Shown: positions 22,872 to 31,024 of the stretch, piece after piece
Layout: the number at the start of each line of letters is the position of its first letter
Position numbering within the stretch: position 1 is the first letter of the stretch
From: Paenibacillus sp. HWE-109
GTDB taxonomy: Bacteria; Bacillota; Bacilli; Paenibacillales; NBRC-103111
Direction of reading: 5' to 3'
DNA: 64,000 nt
Assembly: GCF_022163125.1 (NCBI RefSeq)
Contig: NZ_CP091881.1
Location: 7,269,001 to 7,333,000 of the forward strand
Notes under the pieces: model-generated
What the model saw: only the letters and a program-made list of their open reading frames with translations
Told to the model about the DNA's origin: nothing
Database searches by the model: none
Program-made: the position numbers and the translations under genes

Positions 22872-24158
22872 TTATGCGTAGATCGGACGAACCAAGTTCG
22901 TTTGCTCACGGTTACGGCCAACCGAGAAAATCGCGATTGGAATACCTGTCAACTGGGATACGCGCTCCACATAATGTCTCGCGTTCTCAGGCAGATCTCC
23001 CAGCGTACGCGCTTCGGATACGTCTTCTGTCCAGCCTGGCAGCTCTTCGTATACCGCTTCGCACTCGGAGATAGCTTTCAAGCTAGCTGGGTAGTGCTCA
23101 ATCAATTCACCGCGGTACATGTAGCCTGTGCAAATTTTGACAGTTTCAAGGCCTGTAAGCACGTCGATGGAGTTCAAGGAAAGACCCGTGATCCCACTAA
23201 CACGTCTTGCGTGACGGACAACAACACTGTCGAACCAGCCTACGCGGCGCGGACGTCCTGTTACTGTACCGTACTCAAAACCTTTTTCACGAATCCAAGC
23301 ACCGATTTCATTGTCCAGCTCCGTAGGGAACGGTCCGTCGCCAACACGTGTTGTGTAAGCTTTAGCCACGCCGATGATATTGTGAATCTTCGTTGGGCCT
23401 ACGCCGGAACCGATACAAACGCCGCCAGCCGTTGGGTTCGAGGAAGTTACATACGGGTATGTGCCTTGGTCGATGTCCAACATAACGCCTTGTGCGCCTT
23501 CAAAAAGCACTCTGCGGCCTTGATCGATATATTCATTAAGAATAACGGACGTATCCTTCACATAAGGACGAAGGACTTCTGCGAATGCCAAGTATTCTTT
23601 GAGGATAGGCTCTACATCAAGACCTGTGGAACCGTACACTTGCTCAATCAATACATTTTTCTCAGCCACAATGCGTCTAAGTTTCAATTCGAATTCTTCT
23701 GCGTCCATCAAATCCGCGATACGAATTCCGTTGCGTGCTGCTTTATCCATATAACAAGGTCCGATCCCTTTGCGGGTCGTACCAATTTTGCTGTCGCCTT
23801 TGCGATCTTCTTCCAGACCGTCAAGCACCAGATGATACGGCATAATGACATGCGCGCGATCACTGATATTCAAATTCGTCGTCGTAAAACCATTATCATG
23901 AATGTAGTTAATTTCTTCAATGAGTGCAGCTGGGTTGATAACCATTCCATTCCCAATTACACATGCTTTATCTTTGTAAAAAATACCGGAAGGAATCATC
24001 GTTAGCTTGTATTTCTTGCCGCTAATGATAATCGTATGGCCTGCGTTGTTACCACCTTGGTAACGAGCTACAACCTCAGCAGATTCCGCTAAGAAATCCG
24101 TGATTTTCCCTTTTCCTTCATCTCCCCATTGCGTACCGACAACAACAACCGTTGACAT
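22872..24158 (-). CDS. purA: Adenylosuccinate synthetase
   Basis: A 428-residue enzyme that joins IMP and aspartate with GTP to make adenylosuccinate, the first committed step to AMP. Visible motifs: GTQWGDEGKGKITD at the start (P-loop with catalytic Asp), NNAGHTI, GTTRKGIGPCYMDKAARNGIR, YVTSSNPTAGGVCIGSGVGP and TTRVGDGPFPTE. I choose the ATG at 24158 over an upstream in-frame GTG because GGAGG stands nine bases before it. It has a PurR operator and promoter and a leader of about 300 bases (see separate entries). Confidence 0.96.
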   Translation of the reverse strand: MSTVVVVGTQWGDEGKGKITDFLAESAEVVARYQGGNNAGHTIIISGKKYKLTMIPSGIFYKDKACVIGNGMVINPAALIEEINYIHDNGFTTTNLNISDRAHVIMPYHLVLDGLEEDRKGDSKIGTTRKGIGPCYMDKAARNGIRIADLMDAEEFELKLRRIVAEKNVLIEQVYGSTGLDVEPILKEYLAFAEVLRPYVKDTSVILNEYIDQGRRVLFEGAQGVMLDIDQGTYPYVTSSNPTAGGVCIGSGVGPTKIHNIIGVAKAYTTRVGDGPFPTELDNEIGAWIREKGFEYGTVTGRPRRVGWFDSVVVRHARRVSGITGLSLNSIDVLTGLETVKICTGYMYRGELIEHYPASLKAISECEAVYEELPGWTEDVSEARTLGDLPENARHYVERVSQLTGIPIAIFSVGRNREQTNLVRPIYA

Positions 24159-24464
24159 ATGCACTTACCTCCGTACGGTGACGAGTCACCCATAATGAGC
24201 CTTGTTGGCTGTAATTCCACAGAGAAAAGTTGGACTTCATTAAAGCGCTAAAGCATTCAGCGTCCATCATACTTCCCTCTGGCGATGCAAATCCCCTTAC
24301 ACACCGCTCATCGCGGGTCAAAGGCTTACTCACCGAAGGAACACCAGGTCTCTTCGGCAGTGATCTGCAGGAAGTGGACCTACCTTTCGGCATGAAAAAC
24401 GACCTTACTTCGAACTTGCCCTGCTGGAAAGCAGGCATTCGACAAGGTTTTTTTCACCGTCTCT
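24159..24464 (-). other. Long untranslated leader of purA
   Basis: About 300 transcribed bases between the promoter and the purA ATG. They contain hairpins: CCTGC/GCAGG at 24419-24434 (extended by CTTG/CAAG outside), and GGTGA/TCACC directly before the ribosome site. No T-box motif and no known purine riboswitch core is seen. An open frame on this strand (24118-24438) has no ribosome site and looks accidental. Possibly a structured regulatory leader. Confidence 0.45.
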
Positions 24465-24493
24465 AGTGTAGCAGTCCCCCCAAGCAAAGTCAA
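24465..24493 (-). promoter_or_regulatory. purA promoter
   Basis: On the minus strand TTGACT (24488-24493) and TACACT (24465-24470) are 17 bases apart. The proximal PurR box abuts the -35 box. Confidence 0.75.
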
Positions 24494-24495
24494 TG

Positions 24496-24539
24496 AAAAA
24501 CGAACGATTCCACAGGCGCCTGTATAATTGTTCGGATAT
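24496..24539. promoter_or_regulatory. PurR operator: two inverted PurBoxes
   Basis: The distal box at 24527-24539, read on the minus strand, is ATATCCGAACAAT, which fits the Gram-positive PurBox consensus AWWWCCGAACWWT at every position. The proximal box at 24496-24508, on the plus strand, AAAAACGAACGAT, fits at 11 of 13. They face each other with 18 bases between, close to the usual 16-17. This is the standard PurR layout, and makes purA a likely member of the PurR regulon. Confidence 0.8.
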
Positions 24540-24596
24540 TGCACACACTAAGCGATTCACTCTGCGAATCTGTGAGAAAAATGCGAAAGAAAAAAC

Positions 24597-24617
24597 AGCC
24601 GTCAATACTGACCGGCT
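24597..24617 (-). terminator. Intrinsic terminator overlapping the dnaB stop codon
   Basis: On the minus strand AGCC(G)GTCA, loop GTAT, TGACGGCT is followed by GTTTTTTCTTT. The stop codon TGA of dnaB lies inside the stem. Confidence 0.8.
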
Positions 24618-25966
24618 GCTGCTTCCTGATGACTTCGATCCATGTTCACGAATTTATTGAACTGCTTCAAGAAAGCCAGCTCCACGGTGCCTACCGGCCC
24701 GTTCCGCTGTTTGGCAATAATAATCTCGATAATGTTCTTCTTCTCGGATTCTTTGTCGTAGTAATCGTCACGGTATAGGAACGCGACGATGTCGGCATCT
24801 TGCTCGATGGAGCCCGATTCCCTAAGGTCAGACATCATCGGGCGCTTGTCCTGCCGCTGCTCCACGCCCCGGCTCAGCTGTGAGAGCGCGATGACCGGTA
24901 CGTTGAGCTCACGCGCGATTTGCTTGAGCGTACGGGAGATCTCAGAGACCTCCTGCTGACGGTTGTCGCCTTTGCCGCGGCCGGCAATCAGCTGCAAGTA
25001 GTCGATGAGGATCATGCCGAGCCCCTTCTCCTGCTGCAGACGTCGGCATTTGGCGCGAATGTCCGCGACCGTAATCGATGGTGAATCATCGATATAGATG
25101 TTCGCTTCGGACAAAGCGCCGATCGCCATCGTCAGCTTCTCCCAATCGTCGCCTTCCAGGTAACCCGTCCGCATACGGTTGGCGTCGACGTTCGCTTCCG
25201 CGCAGATCATACGCTGTACGAGCTGTGCGGCGCCCATCTCCAGAGAGAAGATCGCGACGGTTTCCTTCGCCCGGACCCCGACGTTCTGCGCTACATTTAG
25301 CGCAAACGCGGTTTTACCTACGGAAGGACGAGCGGCCAGGATGACAAGGTCAGAACGCTGAAAGCCGGATGTCATCTTGTCGAGATCAATAAACCCCGAA
25401 GGAATCCCGGTTGAGCCCCCCTTATTGGAGTAGAGCTGCTCAACCTTTTCGAACACTTCCATGAGCACATCGCGAATGACGACGAATCCACTGGAGCTGC
25501 GGCGCTGCGAAATCTCAAGGATTTTGGATTCAGCCTCGCTGAGCATGGAGCCTACATCGTCTTCATTGGCATAGCCGTTGGAGACGATCTGTGTCGCCGT
25601 GCGAATAAGCCGGCGAAGCATCGACTTTTCTTCGACAATCGCGGCGTAATAGTCAATATTGGCAGCTGTTGGCACGGCATTCGCCAGCTCCGACAGATAG
25701 GTTACGCCGCCTATCTCTTCCAGCTGCTGCTTGTTTTGAAGAAGCGCTGTGAGCGTAATGAGATCGACAGGCTCCTGATCTTCGGCAAGCTCGACAATCG
25801 CTTCGAAGATACGTTGATGCGTCCCACGATAGAAGTCATCGCTGGAGATCCGCTCCATGGCTGTAATCAAAGCATCGCCATTTATCAAAATAGCACCGAG
25901 TACCGCCTGCTCAGCCTCTATATTTTGAGGGGGTACACGATCCACAAACATATTATCTCCGCTCAT
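24602..25966 (-). CDS. dnaB: Replicative DNA helicase DnaB (DnaC in B. subtilis)
   Basis: A 454-residue hexameric helicase that unwinds DNA ahead of the replisome. N-terminal DnaB domain (residues about 8-110; PPQNIEAEQAVLGAIL), then the RecA-like ATPase domain with Walker A ARPSVGKTAFALN near 205, IFSLEMGAAQLVQRM, Walker B MILIDYLQLI, and the C-terminal signature SGSIEQDADIVAFLYRDDYY. The likely start is the ATG at 25966 (MSGDNMFVDRVPPQN), with AAAGGCGGG upstream; a longer frame to 25987 exists. It follows rplI and gdpP as in other Bacillales, but is separated from rplI by a hairpin. Confidence 0.96.
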   Translation of the reverse strand: MSGDNMFVDRVPPQNIEAEQAVLGAILINGDALITAMERISSDDFYRGTHQRIFEAIVELAEDQEPVDLITLTALLQNKQQLEEIGGVTYLSELANAVPTAANIDYYAAIVEEKSMLRRLIRTATQIVSNGYANEDDVGSMLSEAESKILEISQRRSSSGFVVIRDVLMEVFEKVEQLYSNKGGSTGIPSGFIDLDKMTSGFQRSDLVILAARPSVGKTAFALNVAQNVGVRAKETVAIFSLEMGAAQLVQRMICAEANVDANRMRTGYLEGDDWEKLTMAIGALSEANIYIDDSPSITVADIRAKCRRLQQEKGLGMILIDYLQLIAGRGKGDNRQQEVSEISRTLKQIARELNVPVIALSQLSRGVEQRQDKRPMMSDLRESGSIEQDADIVAFLYRDDYYDKESEKKNIIEIIIAKQRNGPVGTVELAFLKQFNKFVNMDRSHQEAAAGQY

Positions 25967-26047
25967 GCTGTTATACCCGCCTTTCATTTCAATGTTTGTC
26001 TAACTCTCTTATTCTATCATAAGTTGCTGGATATTTGGCTGACAATA

Positions 26048-26075
26048 GATAAGAGCCCCCTTAGGGACTCTTATC
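26048..26075 (-). terminator. Stem-loop after rplI
   Basis: GATAAGAGCCC and GGGACTCTTATC pair with one or two imperfections around a short loop. The T-run is poor, so it may act as a processing or partial termination signal between rplI and dnaB. Confidence 0.5.
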
Positions 26076-26092
26076 TATCCATCTATCTTTTC

Positions 26093-26542
26093 TTACTTCT
26101 CTTCCGTCACTTGTACGTTCAAGCTAGCCCTTACATCACTGTGCAGTTTAACAGGAACTTTCGTTACGCCTAGCGTACGAATCGGATCTTCCAAAACAAT
26201 TTTACGTTTATCAATCACAATTTTATATTGTTTTTCCAGAACTTCAGCAATTTGCTTGCTAGGGATCGCTCCGAACAATCGTCCGCCTTCGCCAGCTTTG
26301 GCTTTGATTTGAACGGTCATTTCACCCAGCTTCTCGCCTAGTGCTTGTGCATCTGCTTTCTCTTGATCCTTGCGGCGCTGCTCGGCTTTCTTCTGGTTAT
26401 CAAGCACCTTCACGGATCCGTTTGTTGCAGGAGCTGCAAGTCCTTGGGCGATCAGGAAATTCTGTGCGTAACCTTCAGATACCTCTTTCACTTCACCTTT
26501 TTTACCTTGGCCTTTCACGTCTTTCAGAAAAATTACTTTCAT
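26093..26542 (-). CDS. rplI: 50S ribosomal protein L9
   Basis: A 149-residue ribosomal protein with the L9 N-terminal RNA-binding domain (MKVIFLKDVKGQGKKGEVKEVSEGYAQNFLI), the long central helix rich in K, E and A, and the C-terminal globular domain. It overlaps the end of gdpP by four bases (ATG within the gdpP stop region). Normal length for the family. Confidence 0.97.
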   Translation of the reverse strand: MKVIFLKDVKGQGKKGEVKEVSEGYAQNFLIAQGLAAPATNGSVKVLDNQKKAEQRRKDQEKADAQALGEKLGEMTVQIKAKAGEGGRLFGAIPSKQIAEVLEKQYKIVIDKRKIVLEDPIRTLGVTKVPVKLHSDVRASLNVQVTEEK

Positions 26543-28500
26543 TCGAAAAGTCCCTCCTCTTCTTCTATATCCGCTAATACTTTCTTCAATCGGCTCGTTG
26601 CTTCTTCTATGGTGCCATCAATCTGAGTAGCCGCATTCGTTAAATGGCCCCCACCGCCCAGACGCTCCATGACCAATTGGACATTCATTTGCCCTAATGA
26701 TCTGGCGCTAATGCCAATTAATCCATCTGGTCGTTCCGCAATGACAAAGGAAGCCATAATATTCGTCATATTCAACAATGTATCAGCAACTTGCGCAATC
26801 ATCAACTGAGAATATTTATGATTTGACGCCGCAACAGCCAGCGCGACGTGTTCATAGATCGTTTCTGTATGTTTAATGACTTCCGCGCGTTCGAGATAAG
26901 AATCGAGATCTTCCTTCAATAGTCGCTGAATGAGCGCGGAATCCGCGCCGTTGCGGCGTAGATACGAAGCGGCTTCGAAGGTTCTGGCCCCTGTGCGGAG
27001 ACTGAAACTCTTCGTATCGACCACGATACCTGCCAGCAGCGCCGTCGCCTCCAGCACTTCCATCGTCAGCTTCTCGTTAATGTACTGGAGCAGCTCGGTT
27101 ACTAACTCGCACGTAGACGACGCGTAAGGCTCCATATAGACGAGCGTTGCGTCATGGATGAACTCCTCACTGCGGCGATGGTGATCGACCACCACGACCC
27201 TGTGCGTCTGCTGCAGCAGCTTGGGCTCAGCAACCATCGATGCTTTGTGCGTATCTACGACTACCGCCAGAGAGCGCTGGGTCGTAATCTGCATAGCCTG
27301 CTCCGGTGTGATGAACCAACGATGCAGCCGCTCATCCGCGGCAATGGTCTCCATCACTTTCTGGATGGAAGGATTGACGCCCTCCAGCACGATGTAGCCT
27401 TCTTTGCCTACAACCTGCACCGCTTTTAAGACACCAATGGATGCCCCAATGCAGTCCATATCCGGAAACCGGTGACCCATAATGATCACCTTGTCACTAT
27501 CTTTCATCAGATCGCGCAGCGCATGCGAGATGACCCTCGCCCTGACGCGTGTCCTTTTCTCCACGGCATTCGTTCGACCGCCATAAAATGACAGCCGCTG
27601 TCCAACCTTAACCGTCACTTGATCGCCGCCGCGGCCCAGTGACATATCCAGACCCATTTGAGCCATTTGTCCAAGCTCCATAAGCTGTTCGGTGCCTGAG
27701 GCAATCCCTATACTTAGTGTCATCGGCAGTTTATTTTCAATCGTCAAATCGCGCACATCATCCAAAATCTCAAAACGCGTCTGCTCCAGAGAACGCAATG
27801 CCTTCTGGTCGAGCAGAATTAGAAAACGGTCGGAGGACGTTCGGCGCAAATAAACTTGGTGCTTCTGCGCCCACTCCGTAATCTCACCAGTTACCTTAGC
27901 GAGCATAATACTGCGCGTCTGATCATCCAATCCTTGTGTCGATTCTTCCAGATTATCCATCATTACAATGCCAATCGCTGTTTTCTCATCTTCGTACTTC
28001 TTCGCCAAATTCGCTTGCTCTGTTATTTCCCGGAAATACAGCAGCCGCTCTTCAGGCTTAATCCATACTTGATAGATAAACTTGCCGATGGACATCTCCA
28101 GCTTGTCGGTCTTTTCCTTTTTGCTTTTCAAGTCAGGCAAATAGTCGTATAGCGACTCTCCAATGACCGAATCCTGCTCCAGCATTTTAGCTACAAAAGG
28201 GTTATGCCACTCAATGCGCTTCTCTTCATTATATAAAATAATTCCGATAGGAAGGCCGCTCATCACTTCATTGCCTGCTTTTTTCACTCGATGTGTGATC
28301 GTCCCGACGTATGTGTTCAGCTCTCTACGAAAAGCCGTCTCTGCTTGCAGCGTAAAGTACGCCATGATCCCGCAAACTAGAAAGGCTGTAAGGCCCAACC
28401 ACCATTTGAACATATAAATAGTCGCTGTCATGACGATGAGCAGTACAAAAATCCACACGATGTGTTGACCGTGCCATCGCTTTAAAAGGAACTTCGGCAT
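26539..28500 (-). CDS. gdpP: Cyclic-di-AMP phosphodiesterase GdpP
   Basis: A 653-residue membrane phosphodiesterase. It has two N-terminal transmembrane helices (about 12-52), a heme- or ligand-binding PAS-like domain, a degenerate GGDEF domain (about 175-300), and a catalytic DHH/DHHA1 pair. The DHH motifs are GHRFPDMDCIGAS, AVVVDTHK and VVVDHHRR; DHHA1 ends in GGGGHLTNAATQI. It degrades c-di-AMP to pApA and so controls potassium and osmolyte transport and beta-lactam tolerance. It lies after yybS with a 19-base gap and is coupled to rplI. Confidence 0.96.
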   Translation of the reverse strand: MPKFLLKRWHGQHIVWIFVLLIVMTATIYMFKWWLGLTAFLVCGIMAYFTLQAETAFRRELNTYVGTITHRVKKAGNEVMSGLPIGIILYNEEKRIEWHNPFVAKMLEQDSVIGESLYDYLPDLKSKKEKTDKLEMSIGKFIYQVWIKPEERLLYFREITEQANLAKKYEDEKTAIGIVMMDNLEESTQGLDDQTRSIMLAKVTGEITEWAQKHQVYLRRTSSDRFLILLDQKALRSLEQTRFEILDDVRDLTIENKLPMTLSIGIASGTEQLMELGQMAQMGLDMSLGRGGDQVTVKVGQRLSFYGGRTNAVEKRTRVRARVISHALRDLMKDSDKVIIMGHRFPDMDCIGASIGVLKAVQVVGKEGYIVLEGVNPSIQKVMETIAADERLHRWFITPEQAMQITTQRSLAVVVDTHKASMVAEPKLLQQTHRVVVVDHHRRSEEFIHDATLVYMEPYASSTCELVTELLQYINEKLTMEVLEATALLAGIVVDTKSFSLRTGARTFEAASYLRRNGADSALIQRLLKEDLDSYLERAEVIKHTETIYEHVALAVAASNHKYSQLMIAQVADTLLNMTNIMASFVIAERPDGLIGISARSLGQMNVQLVMERLGGGGHLTNAATQIDGTIEEATSRLKKVLADIEEEEGLFE

Positions 28501-28519
28501 TCGAAACTAGCTCCTAATC

Positions 28520-29434
28520 CTATAAATTTTTCTTGAACCGTTCACGGATTGGAAACGCAACATCAAATACCCCTAATAAGCTGTATACGATAAAAAGTGG
28601 AGGCATGAAACAAACGATAAGTATTCCCACAATCGGCAAAATCGGTTTCCACTTGTTGGCGTGCGCGACAAAGAATAAAAAGCAAATCGCTTGAATCGTG
28701 AAAGCCAACATAAGCAGCGGCATCGCATTCATCAACAAAGTGGAAATCAAAGAGTTTGAATTCGGATCCGTAAATAAGTCTAAAACAAACACAACCAGGT
28801 AGATCCAGACAAGCGATTTCTGCAGCATCCACTCGCGCATTGGACGCAGTCCGGGAATCCCTTCCCCTGTCTTGTTGAGCAACCACCGGGTAATCCCATG
28901 GGTGACAAAGGTGTAGAACAACGCTACAAAAATCAAATACAGAGGGATGACATGCACAATGAAACTTACATACCAGTCTTGGTCCTTAGGCAATACTTCT
29001 TGAATGCTTGCCGGCATACTAGCAATGCTATCCATCATGAACGTCTTGAATTTGGCAACCGGATTAAATCCTAGCGAGAACCCGATCAAGAGACTCATAA
29101 GCGATTCAGCTAGAATCGTAATAATACCGGCTGTCAGCACCGATCTTGCAGCTGCTTTGCGTTTATATAAGTTACCCATAACAAGAACTGGCGGCAGCAG
29201 GAACAACGATAATGAGATCAGCGTAATGCCATGCCACTGGGTTAATAAATAAACGACGAGCAAGCTAACCACATAACTGATAACGAACCTTCTCGTGCTT
29301 GATTTCACGTACAACATTAGAACTGGAATGATTAAAAAACTAAATGTGAAAATAATAAAAGGCGTCATTAAAGATAGCAATGAAACAACCGTCACTGCAC
29401 TCCATATGATGCTTTGCCAATTTCGATTCCCCAA
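28520..29434 (-). CDS. yybS: YybS-family multi-spanning membrane protein (DUF2232)
   Basis: A 304-residue polytopic membrane protein with about seven to eight hydrophobic segments (first at about 13-40, MTPFIIFTFSFLIIPVLMLYV). It fits DUF2232/YybS in sequence style and position before gdpP. The family resembles energy-coupling-factor S-components, suggesting transport of a small substrate, but the substrate is not known. It begins six bases before the stop of the upstream MazG-like gene. Confidence 0.85.
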   Translation of the reverse strand: MGNRNWQSIIWSAVTVVSLLSLMTPFIIFTFSFLIIPVLMLYVKSSTRRFVISYVVSLLVVYLLTQWHGITLISLSLFLLPPVLVMGNLYKRKAAARSVLTAGIITILAESLMSLLIGFSLGFNPVAKFKTFMMDSIASMPASIQEVLPKDQDWYVSFIVHVIPLYLIFVALFYTFVTHGITRWLLNKTGEGIPGLRPMREWMLQKSLVWIYLVVFVLDLFTDPNSNSLISTLLMNAMPLLMLAFTIQAICFLFFVAHANKWKPILPIVGILIVCFMPPLFIVYSLLGVFDVAFPIRERFKKNL

Positions 29435-29440
29435 CCGGGC

Positions 29441-29752
29441 TCACCTCTTACGTAAATGTTCTTCAAGCGATGAAATGTCGCCGTACCAATCCTCAAGTTG
29501 ATGGCCCTCTTGGCGGTGCTTCTTCATTTTCTCAACGATAGCTTCGTCTAAACTGCGATAGGAAATGCCAAGTCTTCGTCCCAAAATATAGCTGCTCGAA
29601 ATTAGACTGGCTAGACCATCTACAATTTTCACCTGGCTGCCTTCCCAAATCCCTTTGAGTAGATGTGCTACATGATCTACGACTTCTGTCTTGAGCCATT
29701 CAATGACTTTGGCCCGTCTGGCTAGGTCTACATCCTTTTCCCTATTCAGCAA
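29441..29752 (-). CDS. MazG-like family protein
   Basis: A 103-residue all-helical protein of the MazG-like group (EWLKTEVVDHVAHLLKGIWEGSQVKIVDGLASLISSSYILGRRLG), related to nucleotide pyrophosphohydrolases, though the acidic metal-binding E-x-x-E motif of active MazG is not obvious here. The start is TTG at 29752, preceded by GGGGAGAG. It lies first in the yybS-gdpP-rplI group. It may be a structural or regulatory relative rather than an active hydrolase. Confidence 0.75.
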   Translation of the reverse strand: MLNREKDVDLARRAKVIEWLKTEVVDHVAHLLKGIWEGSQVKIVDGLASLISSSYILGRRLGISYRSLDEAIVEKMKKHRQEGHQLEDWYGDISSLEEHLRKR

Positions 29753-29955
29753 CCGTCATCTCTCCCCACCCAACAAAGACTATGGTGTCAATTATACCAC
29801 AAATAGGCACAAGAAAAGAAAACCTCTACGAACGTTGTGGATCCTAACTACCGGAGATTCCCTCATGTCATGTTTACAAACTAGGAATCCACAGTTAACA
29901 GCCTTCTGACAAATGCTTTATATACTAAAAATAAAAGATATTTAGGGAGAGAACC

Positions 29956-31005
29956 ATGTTGATGAAAAAAGGATCTATCTTAGCTAGCTTGGCAGTACTA
30001 CTCGTAGTAAGCGGCTGCGGTGCAAAAACAGCCCAACCATCCCCTTCTCAAGGAGCTCAGGCGACTCCGCAAGCAGCAGCATCGAAAGTTTCAGGGAAGC
30101 TGACGTTCTATACCTCCCAACCAGAAGATGATGTAACGAAGCTAATCGCCGCATTCAATAAGAAGTATCCCGATGTGAAAGTAGAAAATTTCCGTTCTGG
30201 AACGGAAGAAGTAACTGCCAAAATCCAGGCCGAGAATCAAGCCGGCAAAGTGCAAGCGGATGTGCTTTTACTCGCTGATTCCGTAACCTTTGAAGGTTTA
30301 AAGAAGCAGAATCTGCTAACATCTTATAAATCACCGGAATTAGCAAAAATTCCAAAAGATCTGGTTGATCCAGAGGGAATGTATGCGGGAACGAAAGTTA
30401 TGGCAACCGTTCTTGCGATTAATACACAAAAAGTAAAGGCAATTCCGACCTCTTGGAAAGTACTTTCCTCTGCGGAGAGCAAAGATGCGGCTATCATGCC
30501 AAGCCCGATCTACTCCGGTGCTGCTGCTTATAATTTAGGCGTATTGACTCGCACAGACGGATTCGGTTGGGACTATTTCAAAGGTTTAAAAGCGAACAAT
30601 ATGTCCGTTGTCAAAGGAAACGGAGCTGTGCTTAATGCTGTAGCCGCTGGAGAAAAATCGTACGGCATGGTCGTTGACTATCTGGTAGCCCGTGAGAAAG
30701 CCAAGGGTTCTGCGGTTGATTTGATCTACCCTACAGAGGGTGTCCCCGTTATTACAGAGCCTATCGGCATCATAAAAAATGCAGCAAATGAAAAAGCAGC
30801 GCAAGCTTTTGTCGACTTCGTATTATCCGAAGATGGCCAAAAATTAGCTTCCGATATCGGCTACACCCCCATTCGCGAAGGTGTTCCGGCTCCAAAAGGT
30901 CTAAAAAGCATCTCCGATTTCAAAGTAATCTCCTCTGACATAACCAAACTGACAGAAGCTCGTGACGCAGACAAGAAACAGTTTACTCAGTTATTCGGAC
31001 AATAA
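29956..31005 (+). CDS. Iron-type ABC transporter substrate-binding lipoprotein
   Basis: A 349-residue lipoprotein. The lipobox is VVSGCG, with the cysteine near residue 22. The mature part begins GKLTFYTSQPEDDVTKLIAAFNKKYPDV, typical of the family-1 FbpA/FutA ferric-binding proteins, and ends with a domain-closing region (AAQAFVDFVLSEDGQKLASDIGY). It should hand its ligand to the permease encoded next. Ferric iron is the usual substrate, but phosphonate- or thiamine-binding relatives share the fold, and I saw no clear Fur box upstream. GGGAGAG precedes the ATG. First gene of a three-gene operon. Confidence 0.88.
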   Translation: MLMKKGSILASLAVLLVVSGCGAKTAQPSPSQGAQATPQAAASKVSGKLTFYTSQPEDDVTKLIAAFNKKYPDVKVENFRSGTEEVTAKIQAENQAGKVQADVLLLADSVTFEGLKKQNLLTSYKSPELAKIPKDLVDPEGMYAGTKVMATVLAINTQKVKAIPTSWKVLSSAESKDAAIMPSPIYSGAAAYNLGVLTRTDGFGWDYFKGLKANNMSVVKGNGAVLNAVAAGEKSYGMVVDYLVAREKAKGSAVDLIYPTEGVPVITEPIGIIKNAANEKAAQAFVDFVLSEDGQKLASDIGYTPIREGVPAPKGLKSISDFKVISSDITKLTEARDADKKQFTQLFGQ

Positions 31006-31024
31006 GAAGCGGAGCACCTAAACA

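Noticed and set aside
22902..24005. A 367-codon plus-strand frame opposite purA
   Set aside because: It is antisense to a well-recognised enzyme gene with clear motifs and no ribosome site of its own.
24118..24438. 106-codon minus-strand frame in the purA leader
   Set aside because: It overlaps the purA start in another frame, has no ribosome site and no protein-like pattern; more likely untranslated leader.
28025..28037. ATTTCCCGGAAAT, a shortened Noc site in gdpP
   Set aside because: One base short of the 14-base palindrome, so the two half-sites are in wrong register.
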